Origin: Hemibagrus wyckioides
Taxonomy: Eukaryota > Chordata > Actinopteri > Siluriformes > Bagridae
Assembly: GCF_019097595.1 (NCBI RefSeq)
Contig: NC_080714.1
Location: 7,549,259 to 7,613,258, forward strand
DNA: 64,000 bases
Direction of reading: 5' to 3'
The number at the start of each line of letters is the position of its first letter. Within the stretch, counting starts at the first letter, position 1. Below the pieces are notes generated by a model, which had not been told where the DNA came from, did no database searches, and worked only from the letters and a program-made list of their open reading frames with translations. Position numbers and translations under genes: made by a program. Positions 24,905 to 36,615 of the stretch are shown piece by piece.

Positions 24905-26071
24905 TGAAGCTTACTACACAGCAAGTGTTGGACATCGCCATAGCAAGTAATCATATTCTCTGAAAGAGACCGACTATTAACACAGATCTTTGTGCATGTA
25001 AACATAAAACATTCACTTGGGGTCTCTGTGAAAACAATATCACATGTTATTTTAGGTTATTTAAGTGTTTGGGTGCATTAAATATTACCTCCAGAAACAA
25101 GTAAGTCAGGAGCTACAGTCAGTACTGTAAAGCAGAACACCGTGTATACTTAATGATTTAGAAAGGGCAAAAATCGAAATATAAATTTCAAGCGTTTCAA
25201 CGTTGAAACATTTGGAATGATGCATACAAATATACTTATAGGAAAACGTGAGCTTTTCTTTAACAGTAATTGCTTATGGTCTTAAAAATGATTGTGTAAT
25301 TAATGACACTCAATAAACTTGACCAATAAACCCGTTTTTACTTAAACTCAAATAACTGATTTCAAAAAAAGGGTTAGAACTAGAAAAGAACTAGTATTCA
25401 CTTTATCAGACCATACCAGTGGATAATGTTTAAATGTGTTTAAAGTTGTAATATTTAAATTTAATACTGTTATTGTACTGTTATTGCAAATTTAATACTG
25501 TTATTTCATGTTAATGCCACATGAAAGTGTACTTCAGTACCTGCGACTGTTTTTTTTAATGATGCACAATACAGGGAAGCAAAAGAGAACAGAGAATATT
25601 TAACGTATATTACTCCTAAAGCACAGTAAATGCCCCATCCATTCTAAAAAACTAAGTAAAATCACACATTGTAGAATTTAAACTGGACATTTGGGGCAAA
25701 TGTAGAATAGGGGCAAAATATGGTAAAATAAATATCTAAACGGATATAGAGCAATATCTTTCGTAATTGCATTTATGGTTACACCACATGATTTTTGGAT
25801 TCTTGTATGTATGATATTTAGATTCTTGTTTTGGATGTATGATTTAATGTTCAATTATTAAAAGGTAAAAAAAAAAAAAAATCACAGGCAGAGAAAGTCT
25901 GCAACACTGTTAACACATAAACCCACAGACAGTGTACATTCTGCTAATTTGTTTTGCTGCTTTTTCATCTGCTAAGATGCAAGAAGGGTCATTTAAATTA
26001 ACCCGTGGATTTCACACAGAGAAACTTGGAAGAAGCTTACAGCTGAGAAGAGTGAGCTGCAGGAAGAGCAT
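20929..26071 (-). CDS. Rhamnose-binding lectin gene D, three CRDs, intact
   Basis: A secreted lectin binding rhamnose/galactose-type sugars on microbes or eggs (family knowledge). Exons: 26041-26071, 25089-25124, 24915-24959, 24677-24806, 24446-24555, 24280-24324, 24044-24179, 23841-23944, 21432-21476, 21148-21283 and 20929-21034. All have AG/GT boundaries and compatible phases, giving 307 aa. Residues 1-22 are signal peptide ([10 protein letters not shown] start). CRDs lie at about 23-117, 118-212 and 213-307, each with eight Cys. CRD1 and CRD3 keep YGR and DPC; CRD2 has FGR and DPC. The start is the only ATG giving a signal peptide and matches its paralogues. Intron 8 carries a dead Tc1 copy and a foldback repeat, making it about 2.4 kb. 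The acceptor before exon 8 (AAAG) lacks a strong pyrimidine tract, as in genes E and G. Confidence 0.88.
21865..22355. mobile_element. Foldback-type repeat in intron 8 of gene D
   Basis: About 490 bp carrying many copies of AACCCTGGGT and its complement ACCCAGGGTTA, plus repeated 'gtgtgaaa' motifs. Left units read 'taaccctggg', right units 'acccagggtta', so the ends can fold back on each other. No coding sequence. It is probably a non-autonomous DNA element; family not identified. Confidence 0.5.
22606..22646. repeat. (AT)n tract at the truncated Tc1 end
   Basis: The dinucleotide run abuts the broken left side of the Tc1-like copy and replaces its first 252 bases. A (TG)n tract (about 23646-23678) abuts the other end. 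Confidence 0.9.
22647..23642 (-). mobile_element. Tc1-like transposon, truncated and inactivated
   Basis: Nearly identical to the complete element at 37992-39226, but missing its left 252 bp and thus the transposase C-terminus. The right terminus is intact (GGCAATATAGTG followed by TA). The minus-strand reading frame is otherwise open but has a Trp-to-stop change (TAG at 22921-22923) after GGGGIMV. It sits in intron 8 of lectin gene D on the same strand as the gene, so it need not disrupt splicing. Confidence 0.9.
24837..24904. repeat. (AAC)n(AAT)n microsatellite in intron 3 of gene D
   Basis: The compound trinucleotide run fills most of the 108-bp intron between exons 3 and 4. It ends 10 bp from the exon 3 donor, so length changes here could affect splicing. 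Confidence 0.9.
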
Positions 26072-26108
26072 TGTGATGCTGGATGTGTCTAAGCTGAAGC
26101 TTAAACCG

Positions 26109-26142
26109 CAAGTGCTACACCACTGGAATGGATCTATTAATA
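26109..26142 (-). promoter_or_regulatory. Core promoter / leader block of RBL gene D
   Basis: The minus strand carries CCAGTGGTGTAGCACTTG (26109-26126), almost the same as the block upstream of gene E, with a weak TATTAATAG element just before it. The distance to the ATG (26071) is about 40-70 bp. Assigned by comparison only. Confidence 0.4.
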
Positions 26143-26149
26143 ATGAGGA

Positions 26150-27366
26150 AAGAAATCAAAACCAAAGCCAAAATACTTGTACAAAAGAAACCTACACTAT
26201 CCACCAAAACATCAGTATTTGGGAAGCCTACTGCAGACAATATTCAAATACAAATCATAATTTATTTAAATCGAAAATGCAGACTCTCAGGAATTTGGCT
26301 AGAATTCAGATATATTTAAAATTTTACTGCAAAATCTATATTTACAGTTGCATTTTATAAACAGTAAATATATGTAAAACTTTATGTAAGATTTGCTATG
26401 TTGATTTTAATTATATTGAATTATATTTACATTCATTTACATTACACTCAAATCTGGTTATAGTCACTCTTAAAGTTTGTTCAGTTGGATTAAAAGGGTC
26501 CCAAAATATAGTTACTACTCTAATCTTGCTTGAAGAAGCTCACAGCTGAAATATTTCGCTGTAGATGCAACAGTAACTATTTAGTTTATACATCTGAAGG
26601 GTTTTATCATTAATTCCCTCTAAATTGAAAGAAGCTTCAGATAACTAATGCATACTAATGCTTTTCTTTGACATGAAATAAAGTCTAGACACTACCTGCG
26701 ATGCATAACCCTTAAAAATACAATCTAATAAATGATAGTCTAGTTCTTTTGCTGGTGAAGACAATTTTCAATCCTATTAACTCACCAAGGTTGGGCTTTC
26801 TCAAGATAGTGTCAGTCAGCAGCTGGATTGATTGGATTCTGTATTTCTGTATTGCTCACCCGTTTTGTAGAATGTAGAATTCAGAATAAAATCTATTCCT
26901 CGATGTTGCACCATGAAATTCTCAGTACCCTATATACTGAGTGGGCAGTCATACTATCTATTTATTTGCACCTGGCCTTGACTTAATCAGTAGATGCATA
27001 GAGAGTACAGACAGATGGGCACCAGCCGCCCAGTCAAATCTAAACATACAGGAAAACATCGACCAAAGCAGTAAGAGATTGTGAATTTCAGCCGATTAAT
27101 ATACAAACATGATTGAAAACATCTAGTAAAGCATATAAGTAAGACACGCGCACACACACACACACACACACATCCAATACCAAATTTAATAACAACATAA
27201 GAAAGCCTTACTCCTGACTTGAATACATGTAAAAATTTAGAACAGCTCTTATAACCATTTTAGAATATCAGATTTCATATCAATATCAATATTTAGAATA
27301 GCACTTAACATGTATTGCTGATCTCATAAATGTGGCTGTTGTGTGACAACATTGGACTGTTTACCA
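26150..27366. other. No gene seen
   Basis: An open frame overlapping the plus strand of lectin exon 1 (to about 26360) is a shadow. The remainder is AT-rich with a short (CA)n tract near 27153-27171. No exons recognised. Confidence 0.5.
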
Positions 27367-29873
27367 CACTGTAAACCCAAATGTTGAAACTAATTAAAAA
27401 GATTAAGGACTGTAAACTTAATTTTTTAAGAAAATGTTCTACTGACTTAACTATTTTGAGCTTCTGTGACATTTTACTCCTTTTGAGTAAATTAAACTGA
27501 TAATTTTTGATTAACTTCAACTATTTTTCTGATTAAGTAAGCACCACTTGAAAGCATAATTTCATTTATTTAAAAAAAAAACACATGACCACCATATCTC
27601 AGCACCGTTCAGTGTGAATTTTAAATAATTCTGCTTTTAAAATAAGTTAACACATGTGAGGTTAATACAGAAGTGTTATTATAAATACATTACAAGGTCA
27701 GATAAAAGAAGGTGACAAAACTGAAGAAAAAAAAATTCCGCCTGACAAATCTTACCATTTCAGACAGTATATCTCTAAATTTTGATGATTAATAAGCCAT
27801 ATACAATTGTAGGAGTCCATTCTACAACATCTTATCATGAACTGCTCAAAGATTGATTTATTAAATTTTCAACAGAGAGATTATAGAAAATATTTTTGTA
27901 GAAGTATGTCTATGCTGATTTTCAGAATAGGCCATTTGGGCACCTTTTAGGAATATCTGTGCCATTTGAGCTTACTCTGCTACCAAACTAAATATAAATA
28001 TTTATTTATATGTAAATATGGTTGTTAATTACATAGAAATATCACTGGTTTTAATTTAGATTGATCAAATTTCGGCACATTTATATGTAGTGTATATTAT
28101 AGTTGAATTTTCACACAACTATCGCTTACCACAGACAATTTTTGTTTCTTCATTCCAGATGGCCATGTTGTGGAAATATTCCCTTATTTAAATGGTCATA
28201 TGGTCAGAGACTTCCATGAGTGCCCTTTTCACACTGTTTTCCTGCTTTCTTCACTTCCATCACTTTCTCTTATCGTACACTGATTCACTATGCTGAACAG
28301 CCAATCAGAGGCATTCTCTCAAACATAACTCCAATAGTCAAAAACTACCCTCATACACAAACCATCTTGTTGGTTAGAGCTTTTTAATTTTTGACTTGAA
28401 CATTTGCTGGTGTTGGTAACCTAATGAAGGTTCCAGTTGCCTGAAACTTTACTCACTATAGGTAAACTTTATTCACAAAGGGAACAAAGTAATGGACAGT
28501 TTTCTCTTTGCTTTTTCTATGCTTCTTAATAAAGGTACTGTGTATTGTTAAATTACCCTTGTATTACTTTGAGTAATACAACCCAGCACCTGCTCAGTCT
28601 TGCATGTGATCACCTAACAAGTACCTTACCTTGCTATCTGACCTCAACAAAACTTGAAATATGACATCACATAACAGCATAATGGTTTGCAGATTCCTCT
28701 AGTTCATAGAATCGTCTAGTTTATGACTAGCATGTACTTCATTTTGCACTGGACCCGCAGTACTTAACTGATCAGGAGAGAAGATTTTTTAGAAGACAAA
28801 TGTTTTTTTAATCAATGAAATTTAGCTCTCTGATATTTGCAGACACCATAAATTAATTTGTGATTTGTGGTTCTTTCACCCATTCAGGATGAGACTAATG
28901 AACCAGAGCTTGGTGATGTCGCAGTGGCCCTCCTTACATTCATCAGTGACAAAGAGAGAGGTTCAGTTCATTACCAGCCTTTGAAAATCTCTGTCATCAC
29001 TGAAAGTAAGATTGTGGTCAGCCTCTCCAGACTTGCTGATGCTCAGTTTGGACTGATCTATGCATTACACCTTACCTATCCAATGGGACTGACCAACACT
29101 TTTGAATTTATTCAGAAAGTTTTACTTGGTCTGGAAGATGGCAAACTGTCGCCCAAGTTGCAGACTCTCAAGAATGACTTAATGAAATAATGCCTTAAGT
29201 TGCTGTGATATATGCAGGTTTTCAGTCAGGTGGCCTTTAATGTTCTACAAATGTAACACTTGACCAATGTTAGCAAGTTTGTTTGTTACAATTATTGTAC
29301 ATTCATAAACGTTTCTCCCCTGTTGCACGATTCAAGTTTTCGCCTGATAGTCATGGTGGACATTTATATTTTCAGTTTCTGTACTTTAAAATATATATAT
29401 ACATACTTTATCGTTCTTTTAAATATAGTGTTTTTAAATTGTAAGAAAATACTGTTCAATAACAGACATTTACTCAAGCGGTTAAAGTTTGTTGTACTCA
29501 AATTTATTGAGGCAATCAGTTGCCACAATTTTTTTAAGTTTTGAGCAAAATTATTTTGAGTATTTTTAAGTCAAATTGTTTGACTTAAGTATAATTAAAA
29601 ATAATCTTGTAAGAGAACAAATAAATCAAGTTTTATTAACTTAAAATTGTGTGTTCTTGTACTTTACTTTTTTAAGTTCTGTTATTAGACGTGAATGAAA
29701 ACTTTGAGTCATATTAAACAAAAATATTTGATGAGCAATTTAATTTAACTGCAATCAAAAGGAACATGTAGTATGTAATCAACATTTTCAACAAGTTTTT
29801 AGGACACTTGAGTTTTAAGTTCATCAACTTAAAAGTTTTTTTGAGTTCTGTGAACTTATCGGGGTTTACAGTG
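27367..29873. mobile_element. Putative DNA element with 12-bp inverted ends carrying a gene exon
   Basis: The left end reads CACTGTAAACCC (27367-27378) and the right end GGGTTTACAGTG (29862-29873), a perfect 12-bp inverted repeat 2.5 kb apart. Both subterminal zones are rich in 'acttaa'/'ttaagt' and 'gagttc'-type words. Inside lies one well-formed coding exon (28888-29190). I see no transposase and no clear target duplication, so the element call is tentative. The ends could belong to two separate short elements. Confidence 0.45.
28888..29190 (+). CDS. Terminal exon of an unrecognised fish gene (fragment)
   Basis: After a good acceptor (TTCACCCATTCAG) an open frame of 100 codons starts DETNEPELGDVAVALLTF and ends at TAA. 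It contains PLKISVITESKIVVSLSRL and, near the end, TFEFIQKVLLGLEDGK. The tail resembles the C-termini of a multicopy group of uncharacterised fish proteins, some with SAM-like domains (from memory, unverified). No upstream exon could be found within the window, so this is probably a partial or captured copy. Function unknown. Confidence 0.5.
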   Translation, partial: DETNEPELGDVAVALLTFISDKERGSVHYQPLKISVITESKIVVSLSRLADAQFGLIYALHLTYPMGLTNTFEFIQKVLLGLEDGKLSPKLQTLKNDLMK

Positions 29874-29998
29874 CAGTAGTCTGCCACTAGATTACCATTT
29901 GCACCTTTCTGTTTTAGCATTTTGTTTAAAATGTTTATTGGAATTTTTTATTGGATCATGGATCCAAATAAATTCACACTCTCCAATTTAGAGGATAC

Positions 29999-30004
29999 TT
30001 TATT
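29999..30004 (-). terminator. Poly(A) signal of RBL gene E
   Basis: Minus strand reads AATAAA at the end of a 3'UTR exon (about 29999-30213) whose acceptor is ATTGACAG. This exon has the conserved 'cagtggcctctcttcagtct' block shared by the lectin 3'UTRs. Confidence 0.65.
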
Positions 30005-30475
30005 GTGTAATCATCTGTAAATAGGACATATGTTTAGCTTCAAAAATAAAATCATTAGAGCAGTTGATTATATAACATGCAAATATTAAGTACACCAACA
30101 CCACAAATCCTGCACTGTATCAGCTGCATAGTTGCATATTAAGAATTCAGTCTCAAACCGCTTCAGACTGAAGAGAGGCCACTGGGGAGAAAGCTGGGTT
30201 CCTTCAAGTGATTCTGTCAATAGCAGTAAAGACAACGGGAACATGAGAAAGGTTGTGGTTCTAAACATTAAATACCTTTCATGTTATATGTGTTGTACTT
30301 GACATTAAATAATACAGAATAAAAATAAAAATATATATTTATAGGGTGAATATTTTTATATAAAGTTGCCTTGGCCTTCAAATTAGTGATTGAGCTTATT
30401 AGTGATTGCATTTTTTTTTAAAAACTTAAATAATATATAGATCCTTCATGCATTTGATATATGAGAAACTCACAG

Positions 30476-31355
30476 TTAGGAACAGTAGTACACAACGGTC
30501 AGGTACTTATAGGTGCCATAACAGGGATCAGAGAATAAATCATTTGTAGCAGGGACGCTACAGCTGCTCTGTCCATTACATCTACAAAACAACAGGTTTT
30601 TATTAAAATTGTACCCATAAATATCAGTAATGTATTTAATGATAACAGCTATGCATAGTAATTTTGAAAAATAATAGTTCTGGTAAATCTTCCATTACCT
30701 AGCTGCAACTTTGTTTAGAGCATCAGGTGTGTAGCAGTTTGTGTTGGAGATTTGATTGGCAGGTCGTCCAGAAGAACACGTGGTGGAATCGGTTCGGCCG
30801 TAGTTAGCACTGACCGCATTTATACGGCGATCACCTAAAGTTAGAAACATTTAAAACAAGAGGAAAATACGTTAATAAGACAGCAGGAAAGCAGTGGAAC
30901 AGACCGGTTGTATGGTTTTTGTGTAACATTCATCACTACATAGCATTCCTAGAACATGCATTTAAAGTTGGTACAAATTGTTTAAAATGTTTGTTCTATA
31001 ATAGGTTTTATATAATCTTTTATGTATTTATATTATGTATTTAGTAATCTTTATTATGCGACATGGTAAATAATTTAAAAAGTAGATCAGGAATAATAAA
31101 GAAAAAAAAAACACAAACCACATGTCAGTATAGCAGTATTGCCTTCACAGGTCACAATGCTCCCTGTAAGAAACAGATTCATTGATGAGTTCTTTGGTTA
31201 GGGCCATCATTTGGGCCATCAATTCCAAGAAATTTCTTCAACACACTTTCAATTTAATATAAAACATGTTTACTAACAGAACAATCTTTGAAATAAGATT
31301 TAGGATATTAACCGAATGATAAACACACACACACATACACACACACACACACAGA

Positions 31356-31387
<32 letters not shown>

Positions 31388-33525
31388 TTCACAGACACAC
31401 ACACAGACACACACACGCACATGCACACACACACACAAACAATGCAGACACAAACAATAATGCCATTTTGTTTCATAGTAAACACATGACTACACTACAC
31501 TCTTCTACACTAGAATCACCCCCTTGGTCAGAACATAACCTTGGATCAATTTTTTCTGAAGTAATCATCTCTAGGCTACTTTTATCATGGCTTAGATGTC
31601 TGTAATGTGGGATCTCAGATTACTCACTATGGCAAATGTAGGACACAGAAAGATATTTTGCAGTCCCAACACAAGGATCTGTAAAGATGGTGTATGAAGC
31701 GTCTACAGTGCATGTCGTCTTTCCATTACACCTTTAAATTAAAGTAAAATGTTAACAAGTAAAAGTAAACATTCTTCTAATTTGAGAAAAATGTAGATCA
31801 AATAAAGAAGGGTACATTGAGGCCACTTTTGAGAATGTGCTTGGAGCGTAACAATTGGTGTTCTGGAGCACACTGCTGGGAAGTCCATTCACGCAGGTTA
31901 CTGCATTAGCCCGGCCATAGTTTGCATTTATGATCTGAATATAACCATCTCCTGCACAGAGACACATGTAAAATTGCTTTAGCTCAATGGCAACATCAAA
32001 AGTAGCAAAATGCTCAGCAGCCCAACCGTAAGGCAGATCTTACCACAGTTCAGCGTGCTGTAGCCTTGCTCACAGATCACAATGTTCTCTGAAAAAAGGA
32101 GACAAAATAAAATTCAGTCATTTGTATTATATCAGTATTGTTGTACTTTGATACCATTTCCATAAATGCCTTCACATAACCAGCACACCCACACCCTCTA
32201 CACTACTTACGGCCACTGATGCAGTCATACGTGGTGTTGTAGTATTTGTAAGTTCCAAAACATGGGTCAGGGTTGCCAAGTAAGTCCGTCTTTACCTCAC
32301 ACTCTCTTAGTCCATTGCACCTATTTTGGGTATATAACAGACAGCAATATTATTTCTATATCTAAAATATAAAGTTTCTGCAATATTCAAAGACAAATCA
32401 TAAATAAATTCCTCAACGAACAACAATATGTAATTGTGGATATGGTAAAGTTTTGTGTAAGGAGAAATTTTATTTATAGTCTTCAGTGTCAGCCAGTAAC
32501 GAGAAAATGCCAGTTAATTAGTTATATGACAAGCTGCATGTTCTGTTTTATTAATTTCAAAAGGGAGAAAAAATAAAGACTGGAGAGGAAACAACATTCT
32601 ATAGCTTCTATGACTTCTATGAGAAACTCATCTCATGGAAATTCAACACCTGTATTAAGGGCCATTTTGCTTTAATTTTCTTCCAAGTTCAGTTAAGCCA
32701 AATGAAGCGAGGCATTGTCCTTCAGTTTAACATGTGTTATAACCCAAACAAAACCCTGTACCTATCAGCAATAGTAGAAATCTTCAAGGCACAGTTGGTA
32801 TTCGCAATCTCAGAAGCGGGCCGAGCATTACAGGTGTCACGGTTCGTACGTCCATATGTAGTAGACCTCACCTTTATCAGGCCAGTGTCTGAAAACACAA
32901 TAACCAAAAACAAACAGAAAACACACTGCTGTAAATACTGGTTAGTTTCGTCTTACTGCCAAACTACTTTGGCTATTTGTTTCTGCCTACAGCAGTGACG
33001 TTGTCTGGATGTCTCTTGTTTGTCACTCATAGAAATTCTGAATTTTCATAGAAATTCAGTATTGCATTATCTAGTTTCCTGTGCAATGGAATATTTTCAT
33101 AAACTAATCATTGGCTTTTTACTTGCTGTTGGAAAATGTGGGACATTCAAACTTACCACAAGCAAGATGCTGGACATTACCGTAGCAGGTAATCATATTC
33201 TCTAAAACAATAAATTGTTTACAGAGTAAATATTAGAGTGAGAAAATCTGAATTATTTGCTTGGACTTTCTAACAAAGCATTATTATGTTAAGCTTTTCA
33301 AAATGTTTGAGTAAATTCAGTTATTACCTCCGGAAACAAGCCAACCAGAGGCTGCAATAAGTACTGTAAAGCAAAACACAGACAGCTTACTTAAATCATT
33401 CAATTCCACATTGTTTATTATTTCTCCTGTTAAGATGCAGATATGATTTAGCTGAACACACGATTTTCATATGAAAAAGGACAGAAGAACTTACAGGTGA
33501 GTAGCGTGAGCCTCAGTGAGAGCAT
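30476..33525 (-). CDS. Rhamnose-binding lectin gene E, three CRDs, intact
   Basis: Secreted SUEL-type lectin. Exons: 33495-33525, 33328-33363, 33157-33201, 32762-32888, 32211-32320, 32044-32088, 31816-31951, 31628-31731, 31119-31163, 30699-30834 and 30476-30581. All splice sites are GT-AG and phases fit, giving 306 aa. Signal peptide [10 protein letters not shown] then LLIAA, residues 1-22. CRDs at about 23-116, 117-211 and 212-306, all with eight Cys and both YGR and DPC motifs; CRD1 has one codon fewer than in gene D. The TAA stop lies 2 nt before the donor of the 3'UTR intron, a position that should not trigger nonsense-mediated decay. A (CA)n tract lies in intron 8. A TATA box lies about 50 bp upstream of the ATG. 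This is the best-preserved lectin in the window. Confidence 0.92.
31321..31442. repeat. (CA)n microsatellite in intron 8 of gene E
   Basis: Interrupted CA dinucleotide run. It produces artificial Cys/Val-rich frames on the minus strand that are not genes. Confidence 0.95.
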
Positions 33526-33543
33526 CTTGATGCTGGAGTGGAA

Positions 33544-33584
33544 CAATCAAGTGCTGCACCACTGGAATAGCTCACTTTATATAC
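33544..33584 (-). promoter_or_regulatory. TATA box and leader block of RBL gene E
   Basis: Minus strand has GTATATAAAG (33575-33584) followed by CCAGTGGTGCAGCACTTG (33548-33565), then the ATG at 33525. Spacing fits transcription starting about 25-30 bp after the TATA box, inside or just after the conserved block, with a very short 5'UTR. The block recurs upstream of gene D. Confidence 0.6.
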
Positions 33585-33599
33585 ATTTCCAACAAATAA

Positions 33600-34640
33600 A
33601 AAAAACAAATTACTGAAAATGCCTGTTCTGTACTTCCTCATTCCACTTTTCCTCATACCTCTTTGGGTTTTCCCAGACGCTCACTAGCAACTATTTCAAG
33701 AAGCCACATTGAGGGATATTTTTTCTTTCTTTCTACTGTATATCTATATTTATTTAAATGTTATAAAAGGATATAAAGAAGTAGCATTGCATAAGCACAA
33801 TTGCTACTATATCAGGTAACTCTCAGCAACTTACAACTTATAACTTCTCAGCAAGTTACTTCCTCCCATCTATCAATAGAAGGTATTTGTTTTGTTTAAT
33901 TCAAACTTAAGGAAGTTCATACTTATTTCCTGAAACTAAGTATAAAGTGATATGTTTCAAGGCTATAATTATAACATGTTACATAACTTAAAAACAAAGG
34001 TGTGCACACTTAAACTTTGTTAAAGCACCTTTCGCTTGTAATACAGCATTCAGGCTTAGTAATAATCTACCAATATAGATCTTGTGAAAAGGAATTATAG
34101 TTAAGTGTTTCAATGGAAGGAAGTATAACTATTTTAACTATTTTAATAGAAGTAAGTATAGTTAAGAGCGTGTGAACTGTAAAGAAAATAGTCGTAAGTA
34201 AATAAAAATATGTAATTGCATGTAGGTTATGAAAATACAAATAAATGAAATACTGTTCTGTATTCTTGAAAAGGTCTACTTTAAATTAATACAATGTCAT
34301 TTCAAATGAAGTGTCTTATTTAAAAAGATTTTAAAGTAATACAATTTCAAATTCCATTTGATTATGCTTTTAATAAGCGTATTTCTAAATCTCTATATTT
34401 AAACATGCTTGAAACAAAAGTCTACTTTATCGTCTGTTTAAATTAAGGGTATTATTTAAAGAGTATTTTGAAATCAAAATTTTAAAGTATTCTTTATGCT
34501 ATAAGGACATACAGTTGAATACATGTATTTCTTCACACATTGTCAGTTTAGCTTGACAGTTAAGACAAAAGAATATTATTTGCAAAAAAAAGTAGATTTT
34601 AAAGAAATGACTTTTACGTATGATTTAATATAATTACGCT
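33600..34640. other. No gene seen
   Basis: AT-rich sequence upstream of lectin gene E, without exons, microsatellites of note or recognisable transposon ends. Confidence 0.5.
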
Positions 34641-34644
34641 TTAG

Positions 34645-35170
34645 TTACTGTATTTCCTCACACACTGATATGCAATTAAATGTCAGAAAATATGTGCCTC
34701 CCGAAGAGGGGATCAAACCCAGGTCTCTAGAGCTAAATTTACCCGTCGTACAGTATCCAGACCCAAACCCGGGATTAAAACAGATAATTGATTTAGTGGA
34801 CAAACAATGCACAATCGCCAAAAATAACACCGAATACCAAATAAACTTAACACATACAGAAACAACCAGGTGCCACAACAACTTAAGTGAGAGGAACAAG
34901 CTCTGACAAAGACTAGAACAGGAATAGACAAAGACTGAGCAAAACAAAAAGAGGCGGAGTATAGGGTAACTAATCGGAGGGACACGAAACAGGTGAGGGG
35001 GAAAAAGGCGAGAAGAGAGCAAGAAGTCAGTTTGGGGCAAGGAACACATAAGGGAAACCAAAACACAACTAAAAGCATGATAATGGAACACAAACAACGA
35101 CATAAACCAATCCTGCCAGATGGCCTTCTGGTGGTCAGATGGGGAAATGTCCAAGCAGCAGTCATCATAT
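34645..35170. repeat. Dispersed repeat, possibly part of an LTR element
   Basis: More GC-rich than its surroundings and open in several frames on the minus strand (up to 169 codons), but hydrophobic and without a recognisable family. 'ggggatcaaacccaggtctc' near 34698 resembles a tRNA B-box region, which could be a SINE head or a primer-binding area. I do not call a gene. Confidence 0.35.
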
Positions 35171-35199
35171 AAATATAATGACAGAATTATATTTATTAT

Positions 35200-36430
35200 T
35201 TTTTAGGCAATAAAGTGTAGTTTCTTGTCATACAGTCTGTAGTGCATAATATAGATTCTAAATAATACAGTTAAAGACTTTTCTGTTCAGGAAAGCTTAT
35301 TAATGGGGGTGCGTTATTCTTTTATTCTTGCTTTTTTGAGATTTGCCCACAAATGTAAAGTGCTTTATAAAAAAAATGAATAATATAATACTGCTTGCTT
35401 TATTTTTCAGCAAAATTTCCATCTAAAAAAAACATACGTAAGAAAACATGCTTCTCTGTCTTTCAAATATTTCATTATTTGCTATTTATGTGACACTGGG
35501 TGCCACAAAAAATTCTCCACTGAACTCCACTGAAAATGTTCCTAGAGTGAGCATGGGGCAGCATCTATGTTAGTGCTTGTTACAGTTTGTACATTTGACC
35601 GCTGAGTGTAATAATATCTCTATGGAATGTACAAAAGTATTTTACACCACCATAATTTCACCCCATTCTAAATGACTATGGCTACTAGACTTTTTAAAGT
35701 AGGAAAATGTGTGCCGAGGTTTCTTCTTTCTGTGGGTTTTTGGCTGATCTTTCCATGATTATGTGATGATTATATCTGATTTCATCAGTTAAAACCAATT
35801 CAATGTGATTTTTGCATTAATATCTACACACATCAGTTTTTCTGGATCACAGTGTTTTTGTATTTGCTCTTGTCTTTTTCCTTGTCTTAGCCTTGGGGAT
35901 TATCTATATTGTGTCAACTGTGTCCTTTTCATACAGATATCAGTAAAAACTGACTGTTTCCCACTTATGTTTAGACTGTAAAGTGCCCAGGCTGTCCTTT
36001 ATCTACACCATGGGTCACAATCTCCTGATACTTCAGTCAACTAACTTCTGGTGAAACATCAGTATGTTTGATCATCTAGAAAGATTTGCAACATTCTTAA
36101 AAGAATCATATACCATTTATCTTCATATATTAAGCAATGTTCAGACCAATGTTTAAGGGCATAAAACATTGGTCCACCAAAAATGAGGAAACTATAATTT
36201 TTTAAGATCAATTGTATGCAACCTGGCTCAAGTCTCAAATGCTATACTGTATAAAATGAATGGATAACTGCATATTTTCAGCAGGCAAACACTAGCCACT
36301 GCTCCACTATGCTGCCCTGCCTTTAATCATCTCCGTATTTTATGATATATTTTACTGAACACGTAGCATGTATGTATTGTAGCTTAAGTGTGATTAATGA
36401 TTTCTTAATTATGCTTATATGTATTACAAT
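35200..36430. other. No gene seen; diverged repeat at 35860-36070
   Basis: 35860-36070 on the plus strand resembles the reverse complement of 17140-17340. The rest is AT-rich without features. Confidence 0.45.
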
Positions 36431-36439
36431 ATTGAGCTT

Positions 36440-36615
36440 GTATTCTGCTTTCGTATTGCCTTTTGCATCAGTCAACTTGAGCGATGTGTTTAAAATGTTT
36501 ATTAGAGTTTGTTTATCGGCTTCGGATAACACAGATAACACAAACCGTCAGAATATTAAACAACTGCACATAAATTCACACAACTCTCATCTGTTATGCT
36601 TGTATTCAGAGGGAA
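36440..36615 (-). repeat. Orphan RBL 3'-flank sequence
   Basis: Similar to the downstream flanks of lectin gene F (about 49625-49815) and gene G (about 55230-55370), including 'gcgatgtgtttaaaatgttt' and 'ctgttatgcttg'. No lectin exon lies on its minus-strand upstream side before the Tc1 element at 37992. It probably marks a deleted lectin gene or a duplicated flank. Confidence 0.5.

Noticed and set aside
31238..31485. Cys/Val-rich frames
   Set aside because: Products of the (CA)n tract in intron 8 of lectin gene E.
34645..35168. 169- and 151-codon minus-strand frames
   Set aside because: Two overlapping frames in different phases with Cys/Leu/Ser-rich composition, typical of chance openness in a GC-rich repeat.
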